Assembly (NCBI RefSeq): GCF_040718835.1
Contig: NZ_JBFEFG010000247.1
Coordinates: 62,001-126,000, forward strand
Length of the DNA: 64,000 bases
Reading direction: 5' to 3'
From: Bremerella sp. JC817
GTDB taxonomy: Bacteria; Planctomycetota; Planctomycetia; Pirellulales; Pirellulaceae
In this document: positions 25,771 through 33,960 of the stretch, in pieces
Numbering within the stretch: position 1 is the stretch's first letter
Layout of the letters: the number at the start of each line of letters is the position of its first letter
Notes under the pieces: model-generated
Databases searched by the model: none
The model's input: the letters and a program-made list of their open reading frames with translations, nothing else
What the model was told of the DNA's origin: nothing
Translations under genes and position numbers: made by a program

Positions 25771-26003
25771 GAACTTGCGCGGCGATCGGTGCTTAATCGG
25801 GACGATCGGTCACCCGTACCGACAAAGTGTCCATGTTGGCGGTCAGTTGAAGGCGTTGACCAGACCGCCACGGCTCTGGAATCTCCAGAGAGTCGGTGAT
25901 CTGTAAAACTTATTGGATTGCTTTGAAACCTTTCTTGTGGATAATTAGATCGCGTGCGATTTAATCGCGGAAGACTACAGTGATGTTGTTCGGAGGAGAT
26001 TCC

Positions 26004-26498
26004 ATGGCGTCTGAAGACCCGCAGTTCTATGACTTTCATGCCAACTCGCTGCGTGGCGAAGATGTCGACATGGCCCAGTATCAGGGGAAAGTCGTGCTCG
26101 TGGTCAACACGGCCAGCAAGTGTGGCCTGACGCCGCAGTATGCTGGGCTCGAAGAGCTTTACAAGAAGTATCAGGACGATGGGCTAGTGATCCTGGGGTT
26201 TCCCTGCAATCAGTTCGGCAACCAAGAGCCGGGCGATGGCGAATCGATTGAGTCAGGGTGTGTGCTGAACTATGGCGTCAGCTTTCCGATGTTCGAGAAA
26301 ACGTTGGTGAACGGTGGTGAAGCCCATCCAATCTTTCAATGGCTGAAATCGAAGCTGCCAGGCATGCTCGGCAGTCGCATCAAGTGGAACTTCACGAAGT
26401 TTCTGCTGGGCCGCGATGGGAAGCCGTTGCAGCGATTCGCTCCGACTACCAAGCCCGATAAGCTTGAGCCGGCCGTCCGCGAAGCGTTGGGGAAGTGA
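26004..26498 (+). CDS. Glutathione peroxidase (cysteine type)
   Basis: A 164-residue thiol peroxidase reducing hydroperoxides. VVNTASKCGLTPQYAGLEEL holds the peroxidatic residue, here Cys40 rather than selenocysteine. LGFPCNQFGNQEPG supplies the conserved Gln and a second Cys, which fits a thioredoxin-linked resolving mechanism. KWNFTKFLLGRDG supplies the Trp-Asn of the catalytic tetrad. The ATG at 26004 has GGAGGAG nearby. It is followed after 2 bases by an OhrR-type regulator, so peroxide-responsive control is likely. Confidence 0.94.
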   Translation: MASEDPQFYDFHANSLRGEDVDMAQYQGKVVLVVNTASKCGLTPQYAGLEELYKKYQDDGLVILGFPCNQFGNQEPGDGESIESGCVLNYGVSFPMFEKTLVNGGEAHPIFQWLKSKLPGMLGSRIKWNFTKFLLGRDGKPLQRFAPTTKPDKLEPAVREALGK

Positions 26499-26500
26499 CG

Positions 26501-26974
26501 ATGAAAGCCTGGAACGAATCTTCTCAAGCCAGCCTATTACGTCTCGATTCGCAGTTGTGCTTTTCGCTGTACGCTGCGTCGCGGCTGATGACTCGTGCCT
26601 ATCAGCCCTTACTGGAACCGCTCGGTCTGACCTATCCGCAGTACGTGGTCTTGCTGGTGCTGTGGGAAGACGCGCCTTGCAATGTTTCGCAGGTGGGGCA
26701 ACGCGTGATGCTCAATAGCAATACCTTGACGCCACTGCTGAAGCGTCTCGAGCAACTTGGCTACGTGACCCGGGCCCGCAATGCCGATGACGAACGCGTG
26801 GTCGAAGTCGCGTTGACCGCCGCAGGGCGAAAGCTGCGGGGGAAGTGTGCCTGCATCCCTCAGAAACTATTGGAAGGCGTGCCTGCCGATTCGTTGGACG
26901 AGCTGCTTCAGTTGAAAGGTTCGCTCGATCGACTGATCGGTTTGATGGTCGCGAGCGAAGCCGAGCCCGTTTAA
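26501..26974 (+). CDS. ohrR: OhrR/MarR-type organic hydroperoxide sensor
   Basis: A 157-residue MarR-family repressor close to OhrR. LCFSLYAASRLMTRAYQPLL carries the N-terminal redox Cys (Cys20) of OhrR, and GLTYPQYVVLLVLWE, LTPLLKRLEQLGYV and DERVVEVALTAAG complete the family pattern. Further cysteines lie near the HTH (CNVSQVG) and after the wing (GKCACIP). It overlaps nearly head-to-tail with gpx, so the peroxidase and its sensor are one transcript and autoregulation is likely. OhrR more often sits next to ohr; no ohr gene is in the window. Confidence 0.88.
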   Translation: MKAWNESSQASLLRLDSQLCFSLYAASRLMTRAYQPLLEPLGLTYPQYVVLLVLWEDAPCNVSQVGQRVMLNSNTLTPLLKRLEQLGYVTRARNADDERVVEVALTAAGRKLRGKCACIPQKLLEGVPADSLDELLQLKGSLDRLIGLMVASEAEPV

Positions 26975-27165
26975 GCCCTGTCTGCGATTGCAGTTGGGGA
27001 AGTTTTCGCGGAGATCGAACTATTTTTTTGGGGAAACACCCCAAGATTGGCTCTCTAGTTGCGAATAGTTTCAGGGAGAGATCCCCGGCCTATTCCCTGA
27101 AGGCCATCGCTGGACATCACGTCAGGGACCTCTACGATTCCTGATGTGCCAGGAGCAAACGAAAT

Positions 27166-27525
27166 ATGAGTGCAGAAGCTTACGATCGATTGAATGAATA
27201 TGCGAAGCGGGCGAAGTCGGCCGACATCAATGAACTGCGCGAGAAGCTGCAGGGGATGCATCGCGGCCCGGTCCGTAAAATCTGGGACGACGTCTTAGCC
27301 TTATGGCGAATGGTCGTCGATCCGAAAGCAAGTTGGACGTCGAAGGCGATTGCTATCGGCGCGGTGCTTTACCTGGTCTCGCCGCTGGATGGGATCCCGG
27401 ATCTGTTACCGCTGGTGGGTCTGACGGACGACGTGGCGGTGATTGTCGCCGCAGTCGCAACGTTGGCATTCGAGCTAAAGAAGTACCGTGACTCTCAAGA
27501 TCGCACGGTTGTCGACGCCAAGTAG
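27166..27525 (+). CDS. DUF1232/YkvA-like small membrane protein
   Basis: A 119-residue protein. The core IAIGAVLYLVSPLDGIPDLLPLVGLTDDVAVI is the DUF1232 signature (YLxSPxDxIPDxxPxxGxxDD), which forms a short membrane-associated region. The N-terminal 40 residues are charged and helical. It starts with ATG at 27166, with a weak AGGAG about 12 bases upstream. Function of the family is unknown. Stands alone. Confidence 0.87.
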   Translation: MSAEAYDRLNEYAKRAKSADINELREKLQGMHRGPVRKIWDDVLALWRMVVDPKASWTSKAIAIGAVLYLVSPLDGIPDLLPLVGLTDDVAVIVAAVATLAFELKKYRDSQDRTVVDAK

Positions 27526-27870
27526 CGATCGTTGTCAGGCAGGTGGAAGGATGACCGCTCGCTGCTGTTCGAACGGCCATCCTTCGCGCAAGCATCTTAA
27601 AAATGCCTGCCGGCGGGGAGTGCCGGCAAGCAGATCGAATCGGGTTGGCCCGGTTCGGTTGGGTGGCTTTATGGTGTTTCTTTGCCAACCATCTTGATTG
27701 GCATGTCACCATTGTTACGAGGTCACCTAAGCCGAAGATGAAGCGAAGATAAAATCGACTTCATCTATCGTGATCGAAGGGATGTTTTTCTCCCTCCTCT
27801 TCGGAATGGAATTTGCTTACCTTGGCGGGTAACAACATGCCACTTCTGGGATCTTCCGAGAGGAACCAAG
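27526..27870. other. Intergenic region with one hairpin, no gene
   Basis: A stretch of 345 bases between the DUF1232 and amidohydrolase genes. It contains TGCCGGC-GGGGAGT-GCCGGCA at 27608-27628, a 7-bp GC-rich stem without T-run. Promoter elements for the next gene are presumed but not identified. No RNA gene is visible. Confidence 0.45.
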
Positions 27871-28692
27871 ATGATTATCGATTGCCACACCCACCTGAAT
27901 AACTATCACGAAGAAAAAGTCCGTTCAATTGACGAGTGTCTCGAGAACCTTCAAACCGACATGGACGCCAACAATGTCGACTATGCCTTGGTGCTCAGCT
28001 CGTACAAGATCACTCCTCATCGGCCAGCAACCCGTGACGTGGTCAACGCGACCCGCGATCTCGACAACATCGCTGTCGTGGCAGGCATTAGCTACCTGCA
28101 CTATCAACAACGCGATCTTCGTGAAATCGCCGATTTCCTGGCCGATGGCCTGGTGAAAGGATTGAAGCTATACCCAGGGTATGAGCCTTTCTATCCGCAC
28201 GATCGTCGGCTTCAGGTGATCTACGACCTGGCGATGGAATTCGACGTGCCGGTGATGATCCATAGCGGCGATACCTACAGTCCTACGGGCAAGGTACGTT
28301 ACTCGCATCCATTGCATGTCGATGACGTCGCGGTTGACTTCCCTGATTTAAAGCTGGTGATCTGCCACGTCGGCAATCCCTGGATTCGCGATTGCATGGA
28401 AGTGGTCTACAAGAACGAGAATGCCCATGCCGACATCAGTGGCTTGGTGCTGGGTGAGTTCGAGGACCGCTTCGAGCAGTTCATGTTGCAAGAGATTCGC
28501 CAGATGATTCTTTATGCTGGCGAGCCGCGCTATCTGCTTTATGGCACCGATTGGCCGATCTGCGGGATGAAGAGCTACTTGAAGTTCATTCGTGGACTCG
28601 GGCTGCCTGAGAAGAGCCTCGAACTGATCCTGTGGCAAAACGCCGCGCGGCTGTTCAAGCTGGAAGTGAAGGATGGCAAGGTAATCAACTGA
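27871..28692 (+). CDS. Metal-dependent amidohydrolase (Amidohydro_2-like TIM barrel)
   Basis: A 273-residue cytoplasmic protein. MIIDCHTHLNNY begins the barrel with an HxH metal pair. GLKLYPGYEPFYPHD, VPVMIHSGDTYS and LKLVICHVGNPWIRDCMEV give further His ligands, and LLYGTDWPICG provides the terminal Asp. This is the ACMSD/amidohydrolase-2 pattern, including decarboxylases and hydrolases. The substrate is not indicated by neighbours. The gene stands alone. Confidence 0.88.
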   Translation: MIIDCHTHLNNYHEEKVRSIDECLENLQTDMDANNVDYALVLSSYKITPHRPATRDVVNATRDLDNIAVVAGISYLHYQQRDLREIADFLADGLVKGLKLYPGYEPFYPHDRRLQVIYDLAMEFDVPVMIHSGDTYSPTGKVRYSHPLHVDDVAVDFPDLKLVICHVGNPWIRDCMEVVYKNENAHADISGLVLGEFEDRFEQFMLQEIRQMILYAGEPRYLLYGTDWPICGMKSYLKFIRGLGLPEKSLELILWQNAARLFKLEVKDGKVIN

Positions 28693-28706
28693 TTGCCTGG
28701 CAGGCG

Positions 28707-29051
28707 TCAGCCAGCTTTCTGCTCCGAGAGGAACGACTCGACACGCTCTTCGATCATTTTCACCAGTCGCGGATCCATGAACTGGAAGCGGTCAGGGATG
28801 TCGAGCACATGCAACGTGCGCCCGACAAGGCGATTACGAAAGCTCGATCGTAGCCGGGCAAGGTGTTCTTGTTCCATCACCATGATGACATCGGCCCAGT
28901 CTAAATCTTGCGGCGAGATTCGTCGCGCGGCCCTTGGACTGAGGCCGCGCGACCGAACCGCGAGTCGCGGATCATTGCAATAGATCCGCTCTGCCGTAGG
29001 ACTACGCCATAGATTTCGGGAACAGATAAACAAGATTTTGGTTGGATTCAC
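28707..29051 (-). CDS. LMW protein-tyrosine-phosphatase-like protein
   Basis: A short 114-residue phosphatase-like protein. The P-loop is FICSRNLWRSPTAE, that is Cys10-x5-Arg16-Ser. Classical LMW-PTPs have CxGNxCRS and are about 150 residues, so the second Cys and the Gly are missing and the C-terminus is trimmed. FMDPRLVKM retains the Asp-Pro of the general-acid loop. A compact group with FVCSRNxWRSPTAE is known among bacteria. The start is a GTG at 29051, with AGGAAG about 10 bases upstream. It follows the YHYH gene by 26 bases on the same strand. Confidence 0.85.
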   Translation of the reverse strand: MNPTKILFICSRNLWRSPTAERIYCNDPRLAVRSRGLSPRAARRISPQDLDWADVIMVMEQEHLARLRSSFRNRLVGRTLHVLDIPDRFQFMDPRLVKMIEERVESFLSEQKAG

Positions 29052-29077
29052 GGTCGAGAGCTTCCTGCCGGGGACGA

Positions 29078-30061
29078 TTATCGACGGGGACGTGGCGGTG
29101 GAGGACCGAAGCCTGGGCGACGTTGGCCCCCAGGCGGACCTTGCTGCCCGGGACCACCTCGGTCGAAGTCGCTGGAGGGCTCGCCGCGGAAGTTACGCGG
29201 AATGACCGGCCATTGATCGCTCAGGTAATACGCATAGGTCCCTTCCGGATAGTCGGGCGTCACGCCAAATCTTCCGTTGCACTCGTCGAGGTCGCCGGCC
29301 CCTTCGACGAACTCGTGGTCCGCCAGAAATGTTCCGTCGTATTGCCCGCCTGGGTTGCCATTGCCACGGGGACGTTCGCCACGCTTCAAACGATACGAAC
29401 TCTTCAGTTCGACAATCTCACTCTCCGCATTGTTCGCGTCCTGGTAGCCATACAAGGCATAAATCGGAAATCCATCCGCAGCCCAGCCGACGATCGGCGA
29501 GTGTTGACCACGCACGACTTTCAAGCTCTTCAGCAGACCACTGGGCAAGCCATGGTAGTGATAGGCACCGGTTGGTTGAACGTGGGCATGGTTCGTATCG
29601 ATGCCCAGCGGAACCGCGCCGGAGAGGGCTTCATATTGCCAGCCACCGCGCGGATCGCCATGGAACCATTCGGCCGCGCCTGGGTCGAACGGAATCCCGT
29701 TCACTCCGATCCCAAAGTTCTGCATGCCTAGCGGAGTGATGCGATCGGCCGGCTTCGGTTCGGCGGCGACGCGATATACGTACTGCTGCTGCGAGATACC
29801 GTTGGGATTGCCATGGTTCGGGAACGCCCCGGTCTGATGATCGGGTATCCCATTGGACTGAATGATTCGCTTGCTGCCGACCACTTCAATCGATACCTGG
29901 CTGGCACCTGGCGGCCGCGAATCGGCGGGAACCAAACGCAAGCCACGCGACTGATTGGTATCGTGCTGCCGAAATCTCGGAGCGAACTGAGCCAGCATCG
30001 GGGCAGAGCCCAAGGCAATGGCAAAAAAGAGCAACAGCGCGAACTGGTTTTTCAAAATCAT
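29078..30061 (-). CDS. Secreted YHYH-domain protein
   Basis: A 327-residue secreted protein with a signal peptide (1-24, cleaved near MLAQ). The central block has GAYHYHGLPSG, the defining YHYH motif, together with NHAHVQPTG, DGFPIYALYGYQD and GTFLADHEFVEGAGDLDECNG. YHYH proteins are often found in marine bacteria, with unknown biochemical role. The last 40 residues are low-complexity Gly/Pro/Arg (GPPGGQRRPGFGPPPPRPRR), likely a disordered tail or surface-binding segment. GGAG lies 10 bases before the ATG. It precedes the phosphatase-like gene. Confidence 0.9.
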   Translation of the reverse strand: MILKNQFALLLFFAIALGSAPMLAQFAPRFRQHDTNQSRGLRLVPADSRPPGASQVSIEVVGSKRIIQSNGIPDHQTGAFPNHGNPNGISQQQYVYRVAAEPKPADRITPLGMQNFGIGVNGIPFDPGAAEWFHGDPRGGWQYEALSGAVPLGIDTNHAHVQPTGAYHYHGLPSGLLKSLKVVRGQHSPIVGWAADGFPIYALYGYQDANNAESEIVELKSSYRLKRGERPRGNGNPGGQYDGTFLADHEFVEGAGDLDECNGRFGVTPDYPEGTYAYYLSDQWPVIPRNFRGEPSSDFDRGGPGQQGPPGGQRRPGFGPPPPRPRR

Positions 30062-30236
30062 CGGGGGCGAACTCCGGTAGCTGTATTCTACTGGTTTAGC
30101 AGTATATCGGTTCTTAAACCGGAGTGCGAGAGATTTGTTTCGCCCAAATTGGTGGAAATTAGAAAGTGGTCGCCTTATTCTCGTCCTCTCCCGAACCCAT
30201 GCTCCATCATTGCCCGCCCTGGAAGGATTTCACTCC

Positions 30237-31118
30237 ATGCATCGTCTTACGATTCTGTCGATTGTTGGTCTCTGGCTGCTATTGCCGACCCTTGTTGGTG
30301 CTGAAGAGAAATCCCGCGTTATCAAAGATCTAGAGTTCGCCAACGTCGACGGGCACAGCTTGAAGCTCGATCTCTATTTGCCGGTGGAAAAGAACGCCCC
30401 GCTGATTGTGTGGATTCATGGCGGCGGTTGGCATGCCGGCAGCAAGGCGAGTTGCCCGCTGCAGTGGCTGACCAAGGAAGGCTTCGCCGTGGCCAGCATT
30501 TCGTATCGCCTGACTGACAAGGCAACCTTCCCGGCCCAGATCCACGACTGCAAAGGGGCCATTCGCTGGTTACGGGCCCACGCCGATCAGTATGGCTATT
30601 CCTCCGAAAAGATCGCCGTTGCCGGTTCGAGTGCCGGCGGGCATCTCGCGGCGCTGGTCGGAACCTCGGGCGATGTGAAGCCACTGGAAGGTGACGTTGG
30701 CGGCAATCTTGATCAGTCTTCGCGAGTTGGCTGTGTCGTTGATTACTACGGTGCGACCGACTTCATTCTACGATCGAAAACGCAGCCGCATCGAGCGAAC
30801 CAAGAAGGCTCGGTCGTTTACAAGCTGCTCGGCGGTGGCGCGGACGAAAAAGTCGAACTTGCCAAACAGGCCTCGGCGGCGTTCCATGTCACGCAAGACG
30901 ATCCGCCGTTTCTGGTGCTGCACGGAGACAAAGACAACACGGTCCTGCTGGATCAATCCGAGCGAATTCAACAAGTCTATGGCGATGCCAATTTGCCATT
31001 GGAATTGATCGTTGTGCCTGGCGGTGGCCATGGCGGCGATGTCTTCTATCAAGGCGAGAATCGAACTCCGGTCCTTCGCTTCCTGAAGAAGCACTTGTCG
31101 GAAGCGGCGACTGAATAA
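30237..31118 (+). CDS. Secreted alpha/beta esterase (BD-FAE-like)
   Basis: A 293-residue secreted hydrolase. The ATG at 30237 gives a proper signal peptide (HRLTILSIVGLWLLLPTLVGA). IVWIHGGGWHAGSKASC is the HGGGW oxyanion block, and VAGSSAGGHLAALVG the Ser nucleophile. LVLHGDKDNTVLLDQSE gives the Asp, and PGGGHGGDVF the His. The arrangement resembles bifunctional feruloyl/acetyl-xylan esterases and planctomycete esterase/lipase-type proteins. A carbohydrate-ester substrate is likely but unproven. Stands near the similar esterase at 31973. Confidence 0.88.
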   Translation: MHRLTILSIVGLWLLLPTLVGAEEKSRVIKDLEFANVDGHSLKLDLYLPVEKNAPLIVWIHGGGWHAGSKASCPLQWLTKEGFAVASISYRLTDKATFPAQIHDCKGAIRWLRAHADQYGYSSEKIAVAGSSAGGHLAALVGTSGDVKPLEGDVGGNLDQSSRVGCVVDYYGATDFILRSKTQPHRANQEGSVVYKLLGGGADEKVELAKQASAAFHVTQDDPPFLVLHGDKDNTVLLDQSERIQQVYGDANLPLELIVVPGGGHGGDVFYQGENRTPVLRFLKKHLSEAATE

Positions 31119-31166
31119 TCGAGCCGAGTCCAACAAGGAGATCGGATTGACGATGGAGGGTCAGTA

Positions 31167-31964
31167 ATGCATTCCGAAGAGGACGCATCGTTCGTGGAAT
31201 CTCCATCGCCTCCATTGGAAGCGAAAGGCAAGCGGTGGCAGTTCTCGCTGTCGACAATTATTCTACTGATGGCACTGGTTGCGATGGCGGCTTCGCAGGT
31301 CCTTTTGATCCAACGGGAACGCAGTGCCCACGCCAAGATGATGGCGGCCAGGCAAGAGGCCGAGTTCTACAAAACGCAGATGAGCGAGATCACGATCTAC
31401 GATCGCAATAAGATCTTTGCCCGAGCGATCCCCAATCCAGAAGAAAATCAGGATCGTTGGCAATGGCGAATCTTCGTCCCCGATACCGAGCAGCGTTATC
31501 ATCTCTGCTTTCGCAAGGGTGATATCCCGGCAACAGGCTTTCCAGAATATGGTGGCCAAGGATTCATCGATTTGGAACCGGGGGAATCAGAGGTGATTGT
31601 CCGCATCGATCGCGATGTAGGGGACTACGGACGTGTGGAGGTGGATGTTGAGTCTACCGATCCAAACCGTGAAGCCATCACTGACGACTTCCCGGCGAAG
31701 CCAAGATCTTCCCACCGAATTAATCGGTCGAATGGGCTTTCTATGTCGATTGATGAATGGTCTAAGCCTTATGTCGAAGGCCAGGGATACGCAAAAACCG
31801 GCGGAGTCGTACTTTCTAACGGAGAGGTCAGTTGGGAAGCGATGGAGAAAGCGGTGCTACTTCGGCATCGCGTCAGCGGTCCTAGCAAAGATGGCAGGCT
31901 TCGTTTGCCTGAAGGTCCGACCCAGGGATTGATGCTCTGGATCGAACCGGTCTCGACGGACTAG
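31167..31964 (+). CDS. Hypothetical protein with one membrane segment
   Basis: A 265-residue protein. KRWQFSLSTIILLMALVAMA near residue 22-45 is a single membrane helix preceded by the 'W/RFSLxTL' lead common in planctomycete membrane proteins. A short coiled region follows (RERSAHAKMMAARQEAEFYK), and the rest is a mixed beta domain without recognised motif. It overlaps no neighbour, and lies 48 bases after the esterase. Function unknown. Confidence 0.75.
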   Translation: MHSEEDASFVESPSPPLEAKGKRWQFSLSTIILLMALVAMAASQVLLIQRERSAHAKMMAARQEAEFYKTQMSEITIYDRNKIFARAIPNPEENQDRWQWRIFVPDTEQRYHLCFRKGDIPATGFPEYGGQGFIDLEPGESEVIVRIDRDVGDYGRVEVDVESTDPNREAITDDFPAKPRSSHRINRSNGLSMSIDEWSKPYVEGQGYAKTGGVVLSNGEVSWEAMEKAVLLRHRVSGPSKDGRLRLPEGPTQGLMLWIEPVSTD

Positions 31965-31972
31965 CGAACATG

Positions 31973-32812
31973 CTAGTTCGACTCGCTGTGCTTGCGAATG
32001 AACGACGTCATCAGCAGGACGCCTGGTTCGACCATGTTGCCATGGGTGAAGCCTTCCAGCTCGTACAGTTCTGCATCAGGATGCTTGGCGACGTTCAGCA
32101 TCCGCCAGAGCAGGGCGTTTTCTTCGTAGCGGCCTGGGAATTCCAACTCGCGATCACCTGCCAAAAGTAAGATCGGCGGAGCGTCGTTGCGAATGTGATT
32201 CAGCGGCGCCAGATCGTCGACCACCACGATGTTCTGGTCGATGCCACGTTCTTTGCGGATCGTGAAGTGGGTGATCGTATGGCCGCTGAACGGGATCGAG
32301 CCAGCTAACTTGTCGGCGTCGATCTTGTGGGCTTCCATCCAGCGTTTGTCCAAGGTCAGCATGCTGGCAAGGTAGCCACCGGCCGAGTGACCGCTGACAA
32401 AGATCTTGTTCGGATCGCCGCCATACTTCTCGATGTTGGCAAAGGTCCACGCCAGGGCCGCGGCGGCGTCTTCGATGTAGACCGGCGACTTCACGTGCGG
32501 ATGATGGCGATAGTTGGCCGACACCACGGCATAGCCTTGGTCGAGCATGTACTTCGGAATCTTCTTATCGCCGCCGCTCAAACCGCCGCCATGGAACCAG
32601 ACGACCGTCGCAAAGCCTTCCTTCTTGGGATAGTGAATGTCGAGACGGCACTGCTTCTGAGCGTACTCGTCGAGGCCTGTTTCGTTCAGGTACAGAATAT
32701 CGGTCTCGAGGGACGACTTGGCCGAGTCTTCCGCGATGGCGACCGAACAAGTGGCGACCGTCAACAACAGGCACAGCAGATGGCGAAGTGATTGAGTCAT
32801 GGTGCTAGGCAT
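31973..32812 (-). CDS. Secreted alpha/beta esterase
   Basis: A 279-residue hydrolase with a signal peptide (about 1-27, SVAIAED). VVWFHGGGLSGGDKKIP is the HGGG block, and FVSGHSAGGYLASML the Ser nucleophile. LLLAGDREL and EGFTHGNMV supply Asp and His. Two start codons (32812 and 32800) are equally possible. It is convergent with the single-pass membrane-protein gene, which stops at 31964. Like the gene at 30237, it resembles carboxylesterases of polysaccharide-degrading bacteria. Confidence 0.88.
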   Translation of the reverse strand: MPSTMTQSLRHLLCLLLTVATCSVAIAEDSAKSSLETDILYLNETGLDEYAQKQCRLDIHYPKKEGFATVVWFHGGGLSGGDKKIPKYMLDQGYAVVSANYRHHPHVKSPVYIEDAAAALAWTFANIEKYGGDPNKIFVSGHSAGGYLASMLTLDKRWMEAHKIDADKLAGSIPFSGHTITHFTIRKERGIDQNIVVVDDLAPLNHIRNDAPPILLLAGDRELEFPGRYEENALLWRMLNVAKHPDAELYELEGFTHGNMVEPGVLLMTSFIRKHSESN

Positions 32813-32865
32813 GGATGGCTAGGGAAGGGGGAATTGTGTGATTCCTTCCATCGTAACACAAAGCC

Positions 32866-33726
32866 TTACAGCTCTCGATAAGGAATGCTGAAGGTGTCGC
32901 CTGCTTCCATATCCCCGGTTTGGAGCCCTTTATAGAACCATTTGGCCCGTTGTTTCGAGGTTCCGTGCGTGAACGATTCCGGCACAACGAATCCACGTGA
33001 CTGCCGCTGCAAACGATCGTCGCCGATGGCGGTCGCGGCGTTGAGGGCCTCTTCCACATCCCCTTCTTCCAGGATGTTCCAGTTCTGTTGGGCATGGTGA
33101 GCCCACACGCCAGCGTAGAAGTCGGCCTGAAGTTCGAGCCGCACCGAAAGCTCGTTTGCCTCTTCCTTACTGGTCTGATTTTGCAGTCGATGAACCTTGT
33201 CGCTCACACCCAACAGGTTCTGGACGTGATGCCCCACTTCATGGGCAATCACGTAAGCCTGGGCAAAGTCGCCGCCGGCACCAAGACCTTGCTCCATTTC
33301 GTCAAAGAAGCTGAGGTCGATGTAAACCTTCTGGTCGAGCGGGCAATAGAACGGGCCGGTCGCCGCTTGTTGAAAGCCACACGCCGATTGAACCTGATCG
33401 CGAAACATGACCAGGGTCGGGTCGCGATAGGTATTTCCAAGCTGCTGAAACTGCTCGGTCCAGACTTCCTCGGTATCGGCCAGGACCACAGAAACGAACT
33501 GAGCTCGTTGGTCCTCTTGTGGATCGACCTGGGCCGGAGCTCCCCCTCCGCCCCCTTGTTGGTTCTGCACACCCTGGAGCACGGCCAGTGGATTGCCACC
33601 CAGCAGCCAGACCAAACCCATCACCAGCAGAATACCGACCAGGCTTCCACCGCCCGCAATCACTGGGCCGCGAGCCGATCGTCGATCTTCTACGTTATCA
33701 CTTCCTCGTCGTCCTCGCCATCGCAT
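32866..33726 (-). CDS. YpfJ-like neutral zinc metallopeptidase
   Basis: A 286-residue membrane-anchored metallopeptidase. The N-terminus is basic (MRWRGRRGSDNVEDRRSARG), followed by a helix at about 27-44. A Gly/Gln-rich linker (QNQQGGGGGAP) leads to the domain. HEVGHH (162-167) is the HExxH-type zinc site, and ELQADFYAG supplies the third ligand. The block YCPLDQKVYIDLSFFDEM is also family-typical. The ATG has AGGAGAG about 8 bases upstream. Role in envelope maintenance is inferred. Confidence 0.92.
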   Translation of the reverse strand: MRWRGRRGSDNVEDRRSARGPVIAGGGSLVGILLVMGLVWLLGGNPLAVLQGVQNQQGGGGGAPAQVDPQEDQRAQFVSVVLADTEEVWTEQFQQLGNTYRDPTLVMFRDQVQSACGFQQAATGPFYCPLDQKVYIDLSFFDEMEQGLGAGGDFAQAYVIAHEVGHHVQNLLGVSDKVHRLQNQTSKEEANELSVRLELQADFYAGVWAHHAQQNWNILEEGDVEEALNAATAIGDDRLQRQSRGFVVPESFTHGTSKQRAKWFYKGLQTGDMEAGDTFSIPYREL

Positions 33727-33856
33727 CGGGGGCTCTCCTGGTTGTTGGGCTTGAAAAGTGGATGCTGCCGCAGCACGTCAATTTTCGCCAACGCCGACGA
33801 GAAAAGGGATGCGATTTTGCAAAAACTGTCGGCCAGAGTGCCTTACAAGAAGCATG

Positions 33857-33892
33857 AAGCGGTCCGCTACGGAAAAATCGTAGGGACCGCTT
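33857..33892. other. Long hairpin between the metallopeptidase and XylR-type genes
   Basis: AAGCGGTCC-G-CTACG pairs with CGTAG-GGACCGCTT around a 7-base loop: 14 pairs with a single bulged G. It lies about 70 bases after the regulator stop codon. No T-run on either side, so it is more likely an mRNA end structure or a factor-dependent stop than a classic terminator. Confidence 0.55.
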
Positions 33893-33960
33893 CTGGGGTG
33901 TTGTTTTCGTTCCGCGTCGCCGTGCTGGACACTCAGGAACTGACGGGCAATTGGATTGCC

